From contig CM028336.1 in NCBI GenBank assembly GCA_016647705.1, positions 7,840,880-7,904,879 on the forward strand: a DNA stretch of 64,000 nucleotides, given 5' to 3'. Origin of the DNA: Eucommia ulmoides (taxonomy: Eukaryota; Streptophyta; Magnoliopsida; Garryales; Eucommiaceae). Within the stretch, counting starts at the first letter, position 1, and every line of letters starts with the position of its first letter. The position numbers and the translations under genes are program-made. Below, piece after piece: positions 24,140 to 36,403 of the stretch. Under the pieces are notes generated by a model. The model was not told where the DNA came from. It was given only the letters and a program-made list of their open reading frames with translations, and did no database searches.

Positions 24140-25076
24140 GGTTGTGTTTGGGTAAGGAATTTGGGGGAGAGATTTCATTTGGGTAAGGGATTTAAAAATT
24201 ATTTTTTAACAAATACCTTATTTGGGTATCGAGTAGGAAAAATTTGTAAAATCTCTTTTAAGTGTCAAATAGTGTGAAAGAGATGATTTAGAAACCCTTT
24301 TGAAATAGGTGGAACTTGAGAAATTCTCCCGAGAGAGGATTTCATCAATCCTGTTCATCAGTCTTTTCCTTCGTGATTGCTTCCTTGTCGATTTCTTCTT
24401 CGTCGATCTCCTTCTTTGTTGTCCACCTCCTTTTTCGTCGATTGCGATTTAGGTGCAGGGCCATCGTGGATTTCACAAATCGAGAACTAGATCATTTTCG
24501 TTGCAGAAATCGAAGAAAAAGATCGAAATCGTTGATTTCACAAATATGAGACCTAGATCGTTGATGTCTTCTTCGTCAATCTCCTTCTTCGTCGACTGCG
24601 ATTTAGGTGCAGGGCTTCACCATCATCGATTTCACAAATCTGAGACCTAGATCGTTTTCGTTGTAGAAATCGAAGAAGGAGATCATTGCGATTGAGTACT
24701 GCAACAAATTTGATTCAGATTTCTCGTTTTCGTTGCAGAAATTGAAATCAATCATTTTTGTTCTTTTTCGTCGCAATTTCTTCTTCGTTTGTTGACTTTT
24801 GTTCTTTAGATTTCTTGTTATTTTCATTTTGTTCTTTTGAGAATTGTTCAGTTTGAGAATTGTTCTTCAAATTTCTTGTTCTTCAGATTTCTCAGTTTGA
24901 GAATTATTCCATGATTCCGGTCTATTTTACAAATAGTGTTAATTTATCCAAACAAATGAATTATAACATTATATAATCAAATTCTTTGATTAAAATAGTT
25001 ATCCAAACAAGGAAATTGATAAATAATGGGATTTCGAAATCCTATCATTTACCAAATCTCTTACCCAAACGCAACC
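24140..25076. mobile_element. PIF/Harbinger-type non-autonomous element
   Basis: The left end GGTTGTGTTTGGGTAAG and the right end CTTACCCAAACGCAACC are inverted copies differing at one base. TAA flanks the element on both sides (24137-24139, 25077-25079). The inside holds a duplicated unit: GCGATTTAGGTGCAGGGC occurs at about 24444 and 24598, each followed by similar TTTCACAAATC..GA..CTAGATC segments. No transposase is encoded. The open frames inside come from these repeats. Confidence 0.8.
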
Positions 25077-25249
25077 TAAATAAATAAACAAAAATGTTTT
25101 TAAGATAAAATTTCAAACTCATAATTTCCTAAAAGTAATAGAAAATTATTTTAACTTTCAAAATTTTTAAAATAATTTCAAATAAGTGTATTACTATATA
25201 CCCAAATTATGTTTTCACCCATACCAAGTACACGGCATGTTTTAGTGTA

Positions 25250-27660
25250 CTAGGGAAGGGTACGTGCTTAGCACGTACCCATTGGAAAAAATAATTTAAT
25301 TAAGACAATGAACAAGTTTTGAGTATAGAGACATAAGAAAATATTTATGTTTTACAGGAAGGTTTATAATACATCAATCAATTGATAATAAAAAATAATT
25401 CATGAAAATGACTAATAAAAAATAATCATACTAATAAAAAGTAATGATAATATGCTCTCTTCCTGCCGCATTGGTTAAAAAATCACCGTGTGTCAAATAG
25501 CTTGTTTGTGGAAGAAATCTCTAATAGAATAAAAAAATTTATTGCTTCGACGTAAAAAACAGAAGTAAAAAAATGCATCGAATACAATACTACCTTATGG
25601 AAAATAAATATGGAATTGTGAAGTTATACTATGTTAGGAAATAAAAGAGACTTACCATAATTGAAGGCATTTGATTTACTTACGAAAGAAACCAATAAGA
25701 AACAAATGTGATCCATTTCAAAGCAAATTGATGAAGCAACCACAAAAAATGATTGAATAACTTCTTTTAGTGGATGAAATTTAGTCATTGTCCAACCCAT
25801 GTTGAGTACGACTCGAAGTGCTTCATAACATATGTGCTTGCAAGGGTATTGATATTTTCTGATTAGTAACCAAAAAACAAAATCACGATAACTGTAATGC
25901 CGACTAATGGAAAAGAGATAAAGAAAAAGCAAAGGCAGTATTTGTTGTTACCTGTTCTAAAGTATGTTGTGGAAAATCAATGGTAGACATTATAACTTCA
26001 GCCAATGAACTCAATTGAAGATGAAGGCCCCTCTTATCAATGCATTGAAATTCTCGAAGGTATTGCCAAAGTATTAATATCGCAAAAGAAAAAAATTAAG
26101 GAAGAGGCCCTTTTTTTTTTTTTTTTTTTTTAAATTCCATAAAGAATTATCATCTTGAAAAGATATACTCTGTAGGAAGCACCAAATTCATTTGGAAGGA
26201 TAAAAATATATGCATGCACTTACCGAAGCAGATAATAACCAAAAAGTCACTGCAGCTAGCTGGTGAGGTTCATTAATCTGTTAGTAATAGATACCAAAAG
26301 AATTAGGAATAAATTAACAATAAGCTAAAGGAATAAACTAATATTAGTAGATTTATTGCTACCTTGCTAGCATCATATATAGGAACCACATAATCAAACA
26401 TTCAAATTAGTTATGTTGAAGATCAAATTGTCGACGGAGTAACCGTAGCTACGTAAACGGGCACATAAAAAAGAAGTAAAAAAACATTAACTACATGCAT
26501 GCATCCAAGTGTATATAAGAAGACTCATTTAAATACAATTGAAAAAGTAGGCGTCTAAAAGAAGGAGGATCATATGAGAACAAAGGGGAGGTCGGCGGTT
26601 TCCCTTGGTGCCGCTAGCAGGTCGGAGATCGGCGCTGGTTAGATAGGTAGAGTTTTAGGCGTTGAACTGAGCACACAATTCCCAGACATTAAGTATTAGA
26701 GTTTTCAGCGCATGAAATGACGGAAAAGGGCAATGGTGGTATCTGCTAAATGACGGATGAGGATGGAGATTCAAATGAATTACAAATTTGCCATCAGCCG
26801 TGTAAAATTACCATAACCCGAAGCATTGGGGGAAAATGACGAAAAATGCCACAAAAGAATGAACGAAATCAGCCTCAAATTTACAAAATCGCCACTGCAT
26901 TTGCACTTTTGTATATGTTATAGCTTATTATAAACTCATGCATGCATGCAAATTTCATGTCTACCACAATCCAAACACTCAAATATGTCCAAAAAGATTG
27001 GACTCTAGAAAAATTAACTAAAATATCTCTATTAGATTAGATTCCAAGTCGTGTCTATTTTTAATTCATTAAAAATACACAATGGTTTTTATTGCATGCA
27101 TTGTAACTCAAGCATGTCGTTTCAATTCATTAAAGATCGTCCAAATCCATGTCATGTTATTTATTTGTTTATTTATTTTTATATAATTCATGCATTGCAT
27201 AAAAAGATTTAATTTGCTTACCCATTCTAAAGTCTCAATAATGTGGCAAAGTTCATGTCGTTTAATTATTTCACATGCAAAGATCATGTTACTCATATTC
27301 CATGCACATGTTCAAGACATTCATTTATTTTTTAAATTTAAATTAAATTGTCAATTTAATCTAATATGAAGATTCGTACATAAATGGTCCATGGAATCAA
27401 ACTTTTCAATTTTAAACATAATTGAAAAGGGCATAAGGGAACATTAAAAAAATATTTTGTTAAAAAAAATAAAAAATTAATGTTTCAATTTATTTTAAAA
27501 AATAAAATAAAATAATATATATATATATATATATATACACTCACACACGCACACATATATAAATAAAAAAAAAATCATACTTAGATTGAAAATGGACTTT
27601 GAAATTTTGCAAGGATAAAATCAAAGCACTTCCACTTTATTTATTTTGAATTTTACTAGA
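25250..27660 (-). mobile_element. Helitron-like element (3' end clear, 5' end provisional)
   Basis: At 25258-25280 lies a perfect palindrome with 11-base arms, GGGTACGTGCT and its complement, around one central base. On the minus strand this hairpin is followed by TTCC, then CTAG, and the next base is T. Hairpin plus CTRR before a T is the hallmark of Helitron 3' ends. A possible 5' start is the minus-strand TCTAGTAAAA at 27660, preceded by A, but many sites would satisfy that rule. No Rep/helicase is encoded. The element encloses a multi-exon gene fragment in the same orientation, as captured genes often are. Confidence 0.5.
25656..26277 (-). pseudogene. Captured gene fragment, three putative exons, unknown gene
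   Basis: On the minus strand three coding-looking blocks occur in order. The first, 26277-26224, reads INEPHQLAAVTFWLLSAS and is bounded by an AG acceptor and a GTAAGT donor. The second, 26083-25952, is 44 codons starting AILILWQYLREFQCIDKRGL and ending DFPQHTLEQ, with a GTAACA donor; its expected acceptor reads TTGCG, not AG. The third, 25836-25656, begins HICYEALRVVLNMGWTMTKF and has an AG acceptor and GTAAGT donors at two places. Block phases are compatible. Composition is that of a helical, HEAT-like protein, but I do not recognise the parent gene. No start or stop exon is present. Confidence 0.5.
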
Positions 27661-29839
27661 TATAGGTACTATTTTCGAATAGGTGTTTTGGGGGCCTAAC
27701 ACCTTTCTCGAGTATAACTTACTTCCGAATTTATTGATTTTTTTTATTAGATCTTTTTTTTTTTTTTTTGGAATCAAACTTTGGAGCATTCAAAAATAAA
27801 ATATTTTCACTTTTTATGACCTCGCACACCAATTCAAACTTGATGATTAGTGGAAACGTTTTTTATTTTTATTTTTATTTTTTTTGGGCCCAAAGTTGAG
27901 GGGAAAAAAAAAACGCTTACAAAGTCCATTTTTATTTTGGGGGGCTTCTTTTTTAAAGGTCCTAAAAAGTCTAAAAAACAACTTTCTAAAAACTACTAAA
28001 ACTAGACTTTGTTTATTCAACAAAAAAAAAAAAAAAACAAAAACAAAACTAGACTTTGTTCAAAAGTACCAACAATTTTATCATTCCATTATTACCCCCT
28101 CCTTTATATACACAAATTCCACCTCATTTTTGAAATTCCACTTAATTTTTTAAAATTTCACTTAATTGTTAAAATTCCACTAAAATTTTATTTTTTTAAC
28201 AAAATTTTAATTATTTTTTAAAAATGTCTTAAATATCCTTACATAAGTTTCACTTAATTATCTTTTATCAGACCCAACAATTTTTTTTTCAATAAAAATT
28301 CCAGCAAATTTTATTTTTTATTCAAAATATATAAATTTTTTAAAATACCCTGAATACCCTTAACAAGCACTTACATAAATCCATTTAATAATTAGTAAAA
28401 ATCTACTAAAAAAATCAAGTGGATATCCACTAAAAATTATAAAACTCAAAATTTAGGTTACGAATCGAGACATTGAAAAACCGAACCATCATCAAACAAG
28501 CCATCACATTACCACATTCTCATGAATAAATCTATTGAAAATCAAATGAAGAACTACATTCATTGAATTCAAAAATAAAAAATCAAAAACTAAAAAACTC
28601 TACTGAATTATTAAGTAGGATTCCACAAAAAATATCAAGTGGAAATCTACTAAAACTAATTAAATTTAAAAAGTAACAAATTAGTTTATTTGGTGATGGT
28701 TCTTCTAGAATCAGGAAAAAAAATATATCAAAACTCTTGGCAACGAAAACCTATCTTCAACCTCAGACTGATATTCCGCTCAATGAATCCTTAAATAAGG
28801 AACACTGAAAAAAAAATCAATACCAAGAATTCAACAAAAATTATGTATAAAAACACATTTCAAATTTATCGACATAAAACGAAAATTCAAAATATGGAGC
28901 ATTAATTAATCTTTAAAAAAATTACCCAATCAAAGTGAAACTCCCTTAAACATGAGTGAAGTATACTAGAAATAAGTAAAAATTTAAAGTCCACTTAAAA
29001 TTCCACCATCGATGGAAATCCACCAAAAAATCAATAAGTGGATATCCACTAACAAATGATTAATGGATATCGACTAACAAAATAATCATGTCGATATCCA
29101 CTTAGCTCTTTTAGCTATGTTTGATGAACAATAACACAATCAATTGCAAATAAAATGATGACAATGGCGAGCAATGGATAAAAATGACAAATAAATCGGC
29201 TAAATGAAATAGTAACAAACTTATTTGAATCTAATTGGCTATACTGAACAATATCAAAATTCAATGAATCAATCGATTGCAAATAAAATGATGATAATGG
29301 CAAGCAATTGATGAAAACGAAAAATAAATCGGCAAAATGAAATAGTTAAGAACTTATTTGAATCTAATTGGCTATCTTAAACCTATCAAAACTCAATTTC
29401 ATTTTAGTTCCTCCACCTCAAACCATCACATTCTTACTCAATGATCCCCAAACTTATGAAAAAAAGGTGTTTGGAGTTGATAATTAGTTACTAATCAGGT
29501 TCAAGAAACCAAAATATGTATAACATACACAACAAACTAATCAATACTGATTATTAGCCAGGTTCAAGAAATCAAAATATGTATAACATATACAAACAAA
29601 CGAATCAATAAACATTAAGAGAGAGAGAGAGAAAGAGAGAGAGTACTCATGAACGACTGGTGATAGCGCGAGCTTGTGGTCTTCGGTGGTGGTGAAGTGA
29701 CGGAATCAACTAGTGGTGGCTAGATCTAGCCTAGATTTCATTAGATCTATGCTAGATCTAACCAAATCTACGCAAATCGGAGCAGCGAGGTGTACCAAAG
29801 CGGATACAAGAGACGACGACGAATCGGAGCGGAGAGGCA
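27661..29839. other. AT-rich region with tandem duplications
   Basis: No gene is recognisable. A 133-bp direct duplication starts with ATTGCAAATAAAATGATGA at 29143 and the same phrase at 29276. A shorter one (GGTTCAAGAAA.CAAAATATG) repeats within 29490-29610. The phrase GTGGATATCCACTAA recurs near 29040-29100, and a GA run lies at 29620-29643. The copia element at 29840 interrupts this region. An AT/AC run lies just upstream at 27513-27550. Confidence 0.5.
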
Positions 29840-30419
29840 TGTTGGTTGTTGGCTTGATTGTCAACAAAATTGGGCTAACATTTTTCATGGTGTGAATAGA
29901 TTTTTCACACATTTGTTTGGTATGAAAGGGAAGAAGAAAAATGGGTCAAAAATGGTAGATGGAGTTATTCAAAATTGGTTCCAACAATTGGTTCTAACAT
30001 TGCGGCTGCCTCAATTGTTGAAGGTTTTAAAGATCTTGTTCACACTAGATTATGAGCCTCAAATATTCCCTATAAATTGAGACCATGAGCTTTGAAGAAA
30101 AAAAAAACATCTCACAATTGAAGAAAACGATATCTCTCAATTGAAGAAGTACATTAAGAGAGAGTTCAATTCCTCAATAGCCACAATTGAGTGAATTTTT
30201 GCACAAGTGTCTTAAGTTGTTTTAAGACCTTGTTTTTTATTCTTTATTTGTATTTTATTGTCAAATAAAAAAGTTCCATAGTTGCTCCCGAGGAGTAGGC
30301 GAAATTGTCGAACCTCGTTAAATCTTGTGTTATTGTTTGTGAGTGTGTGTATGTACTTTCATTTTATCTCCATAATATTTATTCTGTGTTGGGTCCACCC
30401 GACACGCTTCCGCACAACA
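29840..30419 (+). repeat. 5' LTR of the copia element
   Basis: 580 bases, TG to CA. Two CCTATAAATTG-like segments and an AATAAAAAAG near the end could serve as promoter and polyadenylation signals. It is followed two bases later by the primer-binding site. Confidence 0.95.
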
Positions 30420-30454
30420 AGTGGTATCGGAGCCACGGTTGAGAACTTGGGATT

Positions 30455-33400
30455 ATGGCGGAGATCGAATCGAAAACGGAGGAGATTGAATCACCATCAA
30501 CCTCTTCCAGTTCACAAACAAAACTGTCAATATCAAATGGCAAATTTGATATTGAAAAATTTGATGGAACAAACAGTTTTGGCATGTGGCAATGTGAGAT
30601 GATGGATATGCTGGTTCAACAAGGTTTGGAAATAACCCTGGAGGAAAAACCAGATTTTATGGAGAAAGCAGAGTGGTTGAAGATCAACAAAATGGCGTGC
30701 GGTTCTATTTGTCTCTGTCTTGCAAAGAACGTCAAATACTTTGTAATGAGAGAGACGATGGCGAAGGACTTATAGAGGGTACTTGAAGAAAAGTACATGA
30801 CAAAGAGTATTGAGAATCGGTTGTATCTGAAGCAAAAGCTTTTCCGATTTCAATACCAAAAAGGTACATCTATGATGGATCATTTGAATGACTTCAACAA
30901 GTTGATTGCCGATCTATTGAACCTGGATGAAGAGATCAAGGATGAGGACAAAGCCCTTGTGTTGTTAAATTCCTTACTGGATTCATACGAACACTTGGCA
31001 ACCACTTTGATCTATGGAAAAGACTCGGTGAAATTCAAGGATGTATCAGACGCGTTGATGAATAACGAAGTTCCTAGACGTGACAAGGTGTCTCAAACTG
31101 ATACATCTACTGCTTTGATGATGAGGGGCAGATCGGAGACCAAAAAGCACAACGAAGGTAGAAACAACTCTCGTTCCAAGTCAAGAGGAGTTTGATCAAA
31201 TGGTAGGAAGATTCCGGCAAAGGATGAATGTGCTTTTTGCCGTGAAAAGGGTCATTGGAAGAAGGATTGCCCCAAGCTGAAAAACAGAGGTAATACAAAT
31301 GCAAACGTGGCCCAAATTGAAGATGATGATTCAAATTTTGCTCTGGCTACTACAGCTGGAGTTGGCTCAGACGAGTGGATTCTTGACTCCGCGTGCTCCT
31401 ATCATATGTGTCCTGATACGGATTGTTTCACCAGTTTGGATCTCGGTAGTAGTGGATCAGTTCTTATGGGAAATGATCATACGTGTGAAATGAAAGGGGT
31501 TGGCGTGATCCGATTGAAGCTGCACGACGGAACCACGAGGGATCTGACCAATGTCTGGTATGTACCAGATTTGAAGAGGAATCTAATTTCTTTGGGTGCT
31601 TTGGAATCAAATGGTTTCAAAGTCATCATGGAAGCTGGATCGTTGAAAGTCACACGAGGTGCTATGGTTATCTTGAAAGGCCTAAGGAGAAATAATTTGT
31701 ATTTCTTATAAGGAAAGACTGTTATTGGTGGAGCTGCCACCGTAGAAACTGCTATTGATACAACCAAGCTTTGGCACATGAGGCTTGGGCATGCTGGAGA
31801 GAAAGTCATGCAAGGCCTAGTAAAGCAGGGTCTTTTGAAGGGTGCCAAGACTTGTAAGATGGAATTCTGTGAGCACTGTGTGCTGGGCAAGCAAACCAGA
31901 GTTAAATTTGGCACGGCCATCCACAAAACAAAAGGGATCCTAGACTATGTGCATACTGATGTTTGGGGTCCAACGAAGACTGCATCTTTGAATGGAAGGC
32001 ACTGGTTTGTTACATTTGTAGATGACTTCTCAAGAAAACTCTGGGTGTATACTGTGAAACACAAGTATCAAGTCCTAGAGATCTTCTTGGCTTGGAAGAA
32101 GAGGGTGGAGAATCAAACCGGAAGGAAGATCAAGGTGTTGAGATCGGACAACGGCGGTGAATACATGTCCGATCCATTTTATTCCTTGTGCAAACAAGAA
32201 GAAATAGTGAGGCATTTTTCTGTGAAAAAGACTCCACAACAGAATGGTGTAGCGGAACGTATGAATCGGACTTTACTTGAAAAAGTAAGGTGCATGCTAT
32301 CCAATTCCAGTTTGACGAAGAGTTTTTGGGCAGAAGCGGTTACTTATGCATGTCATCTAATTATCCGTCTGCCTTCTACTGCAATTGATGGAAAAACTCC
32401 TATTGAAGTGTGGTCAGGATCACCTGCATTAGATTATGATTCTTTGCGTATCTTCGGTTGCTCGGCATTCTTTCACGTGACCGAAGATAGCAAACTTGAT
32501 CCAAGGGCAAAGGAGGCTATATTTCTGGGCTTCAGCAGTGGAGTAAAATGATTCAGATTATGGTGCCCTGCATTGAAGAAAATAATCTTGAGCAGGGATG
32601 TTACTTTCGATAAAAGTAAATTTATGAAGAAGAAAGTGTCCAATGAAGAGAATAAAAAAGGTAGTCTAGTGCAGCAGGTGGAGATTCAAAGTCCAGTAGA
32701 TTCTCCTTCAGAAGACACTTCTTTAGATGATGAAAATGACGGGGATACGGAAGATAGAATTGAGGTGGAGCCTTCTCCTCAAAGGCCTTCACAAATTGAA
32801 GAATCGATAGCAGCTAGCAAACCAAAAAGAACAATTCGAAAACCAGCCAAGTTTGCGGATATGGTTGCTTATGCCCTACCAATTGTCAGTGAAGATATTC
32901 CAACCACATATAAAGAAGCTATGCAAAGTTCTGAAAGTGTGGAATGGAATAAGGCCATGAATGAAGAATTTGATTCTCTCCATAAGAATATGACTTGGGA
33001 ACTCGTAGAGTTACCAAAAAAAAAAAAAGCAATTGGGTGTAAATGGGTATATGCAAAGAAGGAGGACTCTCATGGGAAAAACAGTGTGAGATTCAAGGCA
33101 AGACTAGTTGCAAAGGGGTATGCTCAAAAGGAAGGGATTGACTACAATGAAGTCTTTTCACCGGTAGTAAAGCATTCCTCCATTCGAATTTTACTTGCCA
33201 TGGTCGCACAATTTGGCTTGGAGTTGGCGCAGGTTGATGTGAAAACTACTTTTCTACATGGAGATTTGGATGAGGAAATTTATATGTCGCAACCTGATGG
33301 TTTCAAAGCTGCTGGCAAAGAACAAATGGTGTGCAAGTTGCAGAGGTCCCTGTATGGTTTGAAGCAATCTCCACGACAGTGGTATTTGAGATTTGACAAA

Positions 33401-34451
33401 TTTATGAAGGTACATAACTTTACGCGAAGTCAATACGATCATTGTGTGTACTTCCGTAAATTGAAAAATGGTACCTTAATTTATTTGCTCTTATATGTTG
33501 ATGATATGTTAATCGCATCTAAGAGTTTGGTGGAGATTGAGAAGTTGAAAGCCCAACTTTGGAAGGAATTCGAAATGAAGGATCTTGGTGAAGCCAAGAA
33601 AATTTTGGGCATGGAAATTACTCGTGACAGAACTGCTGGGACTGTGTGGCTGACACAGAAACAGTATTTGAAAAATGTACTAAATCGATTTGGTTAGTAC
33701 ACCTTTGACTCCTCACTTTAAATTAAGTGCGGAACTGTCACCAAGTACAAATGAAGAAAGAATGTATATGGCTCAAGTACCGTATGCAAGTTTGATTGGA
33801 AGCCTTATGTACGCAATGGTATGCACAAGACCTGATATTTCTCAAGCTGTTAGTATGGTTAGCAGATACATGCATGATCCAGGAAAGAAGCATTGGGAAG
33901 CTGCAAAATGGATTTTGAAGTATATCAAAGGTACTGAGGATGTGGGTTTGAAATTTGTGAGAAATCAAATAGAAGTCGAAAGATTTCTCATTGGATATGT
34001 GGATTCAGACTACGCTGGTGATTTGGATAAGCGACGGTCTACTATCGGGTATTTATTTACCATGGCTAGTGGTCTAGTCAGTTGGAGGTCTACGTTGCAG
34101 TCCACTGTAGCATTGTCTACCACGGAGGCTGAATACATGGCTGCTGGAGAAGTCATGAAGGAAGCCATTTGGTTACATGGACTGATTTCAGACTTGGGTC
34201 TTCATCAGAAACAGGTGGAGATATATTGCGACAGTCAAAGCGCAATACATCTAGCGAAGAACCAAGTTCATCATGCTCGGACCAAACATATTGATGTTCG
34301 ATTTCACTTTGTTCGAGAAATTGTTGATGCAGGTGTTATTCTTCTTACGAAGATTGGGATAGTCGATAACCCTACAGATATGTTGATGAAAGTCGTTGGA
34401 AGCGCCAAGTTTCTTCACTGCCTAAACTTGGTCAATATTGTTCATACATAA
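30455..34451 (+). pseudogene. Ty1-copia gag-pol polyprotein, broken
   Basis: Order is gag, protease, integrase, reverse transcriptase, RNase H, which defines copia. Visible pieces are the gag N-terminus (KFDGTNSFGMWQCEM), zinc knuckle CAFCREKGHWKKDC near 31230, protease WILDSACSYHM near 31380, and integrase HHCC (LWHMRLGH to CEHCVLGK). Its catalytic Asp, Asp, Glu lie in HTDVWGP, RSDNGGEY and GVAERMNR. Reverse transcriptase shows LYVDDMLIAS near 33490-33520, and RNase H shows CDSQSAIHLAKN and RTKHIDVRFHF. In-frame stops are at 30773 (TAG), 31193 (TGA), 31709 (TAA) and 32549 (TGA). A frame change with probable small deletion is near 33690. It cannot be made as one protein. Confidence 0.95.
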
Positions 34452-34559
34452 GTATGATTTTTGGAGGAGCAACTATTGGTTCTATTAGAGGTGTAGTATG
34501 AGAATTCATATTAACGTTGTGGTGATGGTGGCATTTAAAAATCTCGCCAAGGTGGAGAT

Positions 34560-35136
34560 TGTTGGTTGTTGGCTTGATTGTCAACAAAATTGGACTAACA
34601 TTTTTCTTTGTGTGAATAGATTTTTCACACATTTGTTTGGTATGAAAGGGAAGAAGAAAAATGGGTAAAAAATGGTAGATGGAGTTATTCAAAATTGGTT
34701 CCAACAATTGGTTCTAACATTACGGCTGCCTCAATTGTTGAAGGTTTTAAAGATCTTGTTCACACAAGATTATGAGCCTCAAACATTCCCTATAAATTGA
34801 GACCATGAGCTTTGAAGAAAAAAAAATCTCACAATTGAAGAAAACAATATCTCTCAATTGAAGAAGTACATTAAGAGAGAGTTCAATTCTTCAATAGCCA
34901 CAATTGAGTGAATTTTTGCACAAGTGTCTTAAGTTGTTTTAAGACCTTGTTTTGTATTCTTTATTTGTATTTTATTGTCAAATAAAGAAGTTCCATAGTT
35001 GCTCCCGAGGAGTAGGCGAAATTGCTGAACCTCGTTAAATCTTGTGTTATTGTTTGTGAGTGTGTGTATGTGCTTTCATTTCATCTCCATAATATTTGTT
35101 CTGTGTTGGGTCCACCCGACACGCTTCCGCACAACA
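34560..35136 (+). repeat. 3' LTR of the copia element
   Basis: 577 bases, matching the 5' LTR except for about 17 substitutions and one small gap in an A run. It directly follows the purine tract and is followed by the AGGCA duplication. Confidence 0.95.
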
Positions 35137-35141
35137 AGGCA

Positions 35142-36180
35142 ACCATAGAGGTTGAGAGAGGAAGGCGGCCATGGAGTTTGAGAGAAATAGGGCGGCGATA
35201 GATTTTAATGGGGTTGGGGCTAGAAATTCGGTTGAATTGGAGATGACGATGAATCGTAGGCTTGGAGTGGAGAGGGTGGAGCTTGAGAGAGGAGGTGTAG
35301 CCATGGAGCTTGAGGGAGAGAGACGGCGGCGACGGAGTGTGGCTGAGGCGGTGAGCAGGGGTGGAGCGATGGACACGGATGGTGAGGTAGGAGCGAATGA
35401 GCGATGGACTTTGCATGGATTCGATATATTAGGTATGCAATGTGGTGGGGGCATTTTGGTCATTATAAATTATCAATAGGGGTATGTGCATAATATTTTT
35501 GAAAAGTAAGAGTTTTGAACAAGTTTTATTTTTGTGGGTGGAAAAGTTTTTTTTTTTTTTAAAAAACGGGAGTTTTGGCAGATGTTTCAAATGACACTTG
35601 AATGCGTTAAAAAAAAAAAAAAAAAGTGAAACGAGTGTATCACAAATAAACATTTTACCAAAAGATTTAAGAGTTCATAAGTGTACTTGGTCAACATTAG
35701 TTTTTCTAATATCTTTTTCCACCGGTCCCAAATTTTAATTTATTATTTATCTGATTCACTCGATTTAGTAATTTTTTTAAAAAATTCAATAATTCGATCA
35801 AAAATTCAAAATTACTATACTACATGAAAAATCACTATAATTTTTTTACATAGAAAAATTATAGTGAATTTCATGTAATACATTAAATTTGCACTCTAGA
35901 AAAATTTACTATAGTTGACTCTTCTGGGGAACACTCTAGTTATTAAATCTTGAATTTAATCCTAAATGAATCATACCGATGTGGGGGAGTGTGCCCTTAA
36001 GATCGCGTAAAGAAATAATTAATTAATGTGCGTGTAAACTGATTTAGATAACACCTTAATATAAATTCAAAAAGAAAAATTTACAATGGCGCATGAAGTG
36101 CATGTATAGAATAATGTATTATTCAAATGTAAAACAGAATGTCAAGATAAGATTGTTGAACTAAAAAACAAGACAAAACT
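35142..36180. other. Non-coding region upstream of the CHX gene
   Basis: No gene is recognised. 35142-35440 is purine-rich (GAGG, GGCGG, GGAG), which produces long open frames on both strands that I regard as composition effects. 35440-35540 resembles the reverse complement of 28020-28095 (AGGGGTA, TTTTGAACAA and TTTTTG blocks in order). That suggests the outer arms of a larger element into which the copia inserted. The rest is AT-rich. Confidence 0.4.
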
Positions 36181-36403
36181 AAGAAAAATATTTGGTGGTT
36201 GTCTACACCTATATACTTACGTCCATTCATTTCGTTCAGTTTTCCTGACGACTCGCATCATTATCCCAAACTCTATCTCTTTCTTTCTTTGATCTTTATT
36301 TGTTAGAAAATAGAAATAGTATCCGTTATCGGCAACTTGTTTTCTTTCTTTGACCTTTATATATGGGGTGCTTGAGTTCTTGAAAAGCTTGAGGAGATCA
36401 ACA
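36180..36403 (+). promoter_or_regulatory. Conserved upstream region of the CHX gene
   Basis: The segment starting near ACGTCCATTCATTT (36219) to the ATG is shared, with substitutions and gaps, with 61600-61819 upstream of the CHX exon 1 relic. It includes the pyrimidine-rich CTATCTCTTTCTTTCTTTG and the last 20 bases before the ATG. Being conserved between copies it probably holds the 5' untranslated region and core promoter. A TTATATATG at 36357 is a possible TATA-like site, but the transcript start is not visible. Confidence 0.45.

Larger units (their letters stand above)
29840..35136 (+). mobile_element. Ty1-copia element, complete in structure, coding broken
   Basis: Nearly identical LTRs (29840-30419 and 34560-35136) start TGTTGG and end CACAACA. 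An exact 5-bp duplication AGGCA flanks them (29835-29839, 35137-35141). The primer-binding site TGGTATCGGAGCC is at 30422-30434 and the purine tract AAGGTGGAGAT is at 34549-34559. By my reading the LTRs differ at about 17 of 577 positions, roughly 97% identity, the best preserved pair in the window. Motif style (LWHMRLGH, RTKHIDVRFHF) suggests the Tork/Tnt1 group. The single gag-pol frame has four nonsense codons and one frame change. Confidence 0.96.

Noticed and set aside
28960-29610. Repeated phrases as a possible CRISPR-like array
   Set aside because: The units are plain direct duplications of 133 and about 64 bases without short conserved repeats and unique spacers, and this is a plant nuclear sequence.
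35047-35479. Overlapping frames of 102-138 codons on both strands
   Set aside because: Purine-rich sequence opens frames on both strands; one crosses the copia LTR boundary, so it cannot be an old gene.
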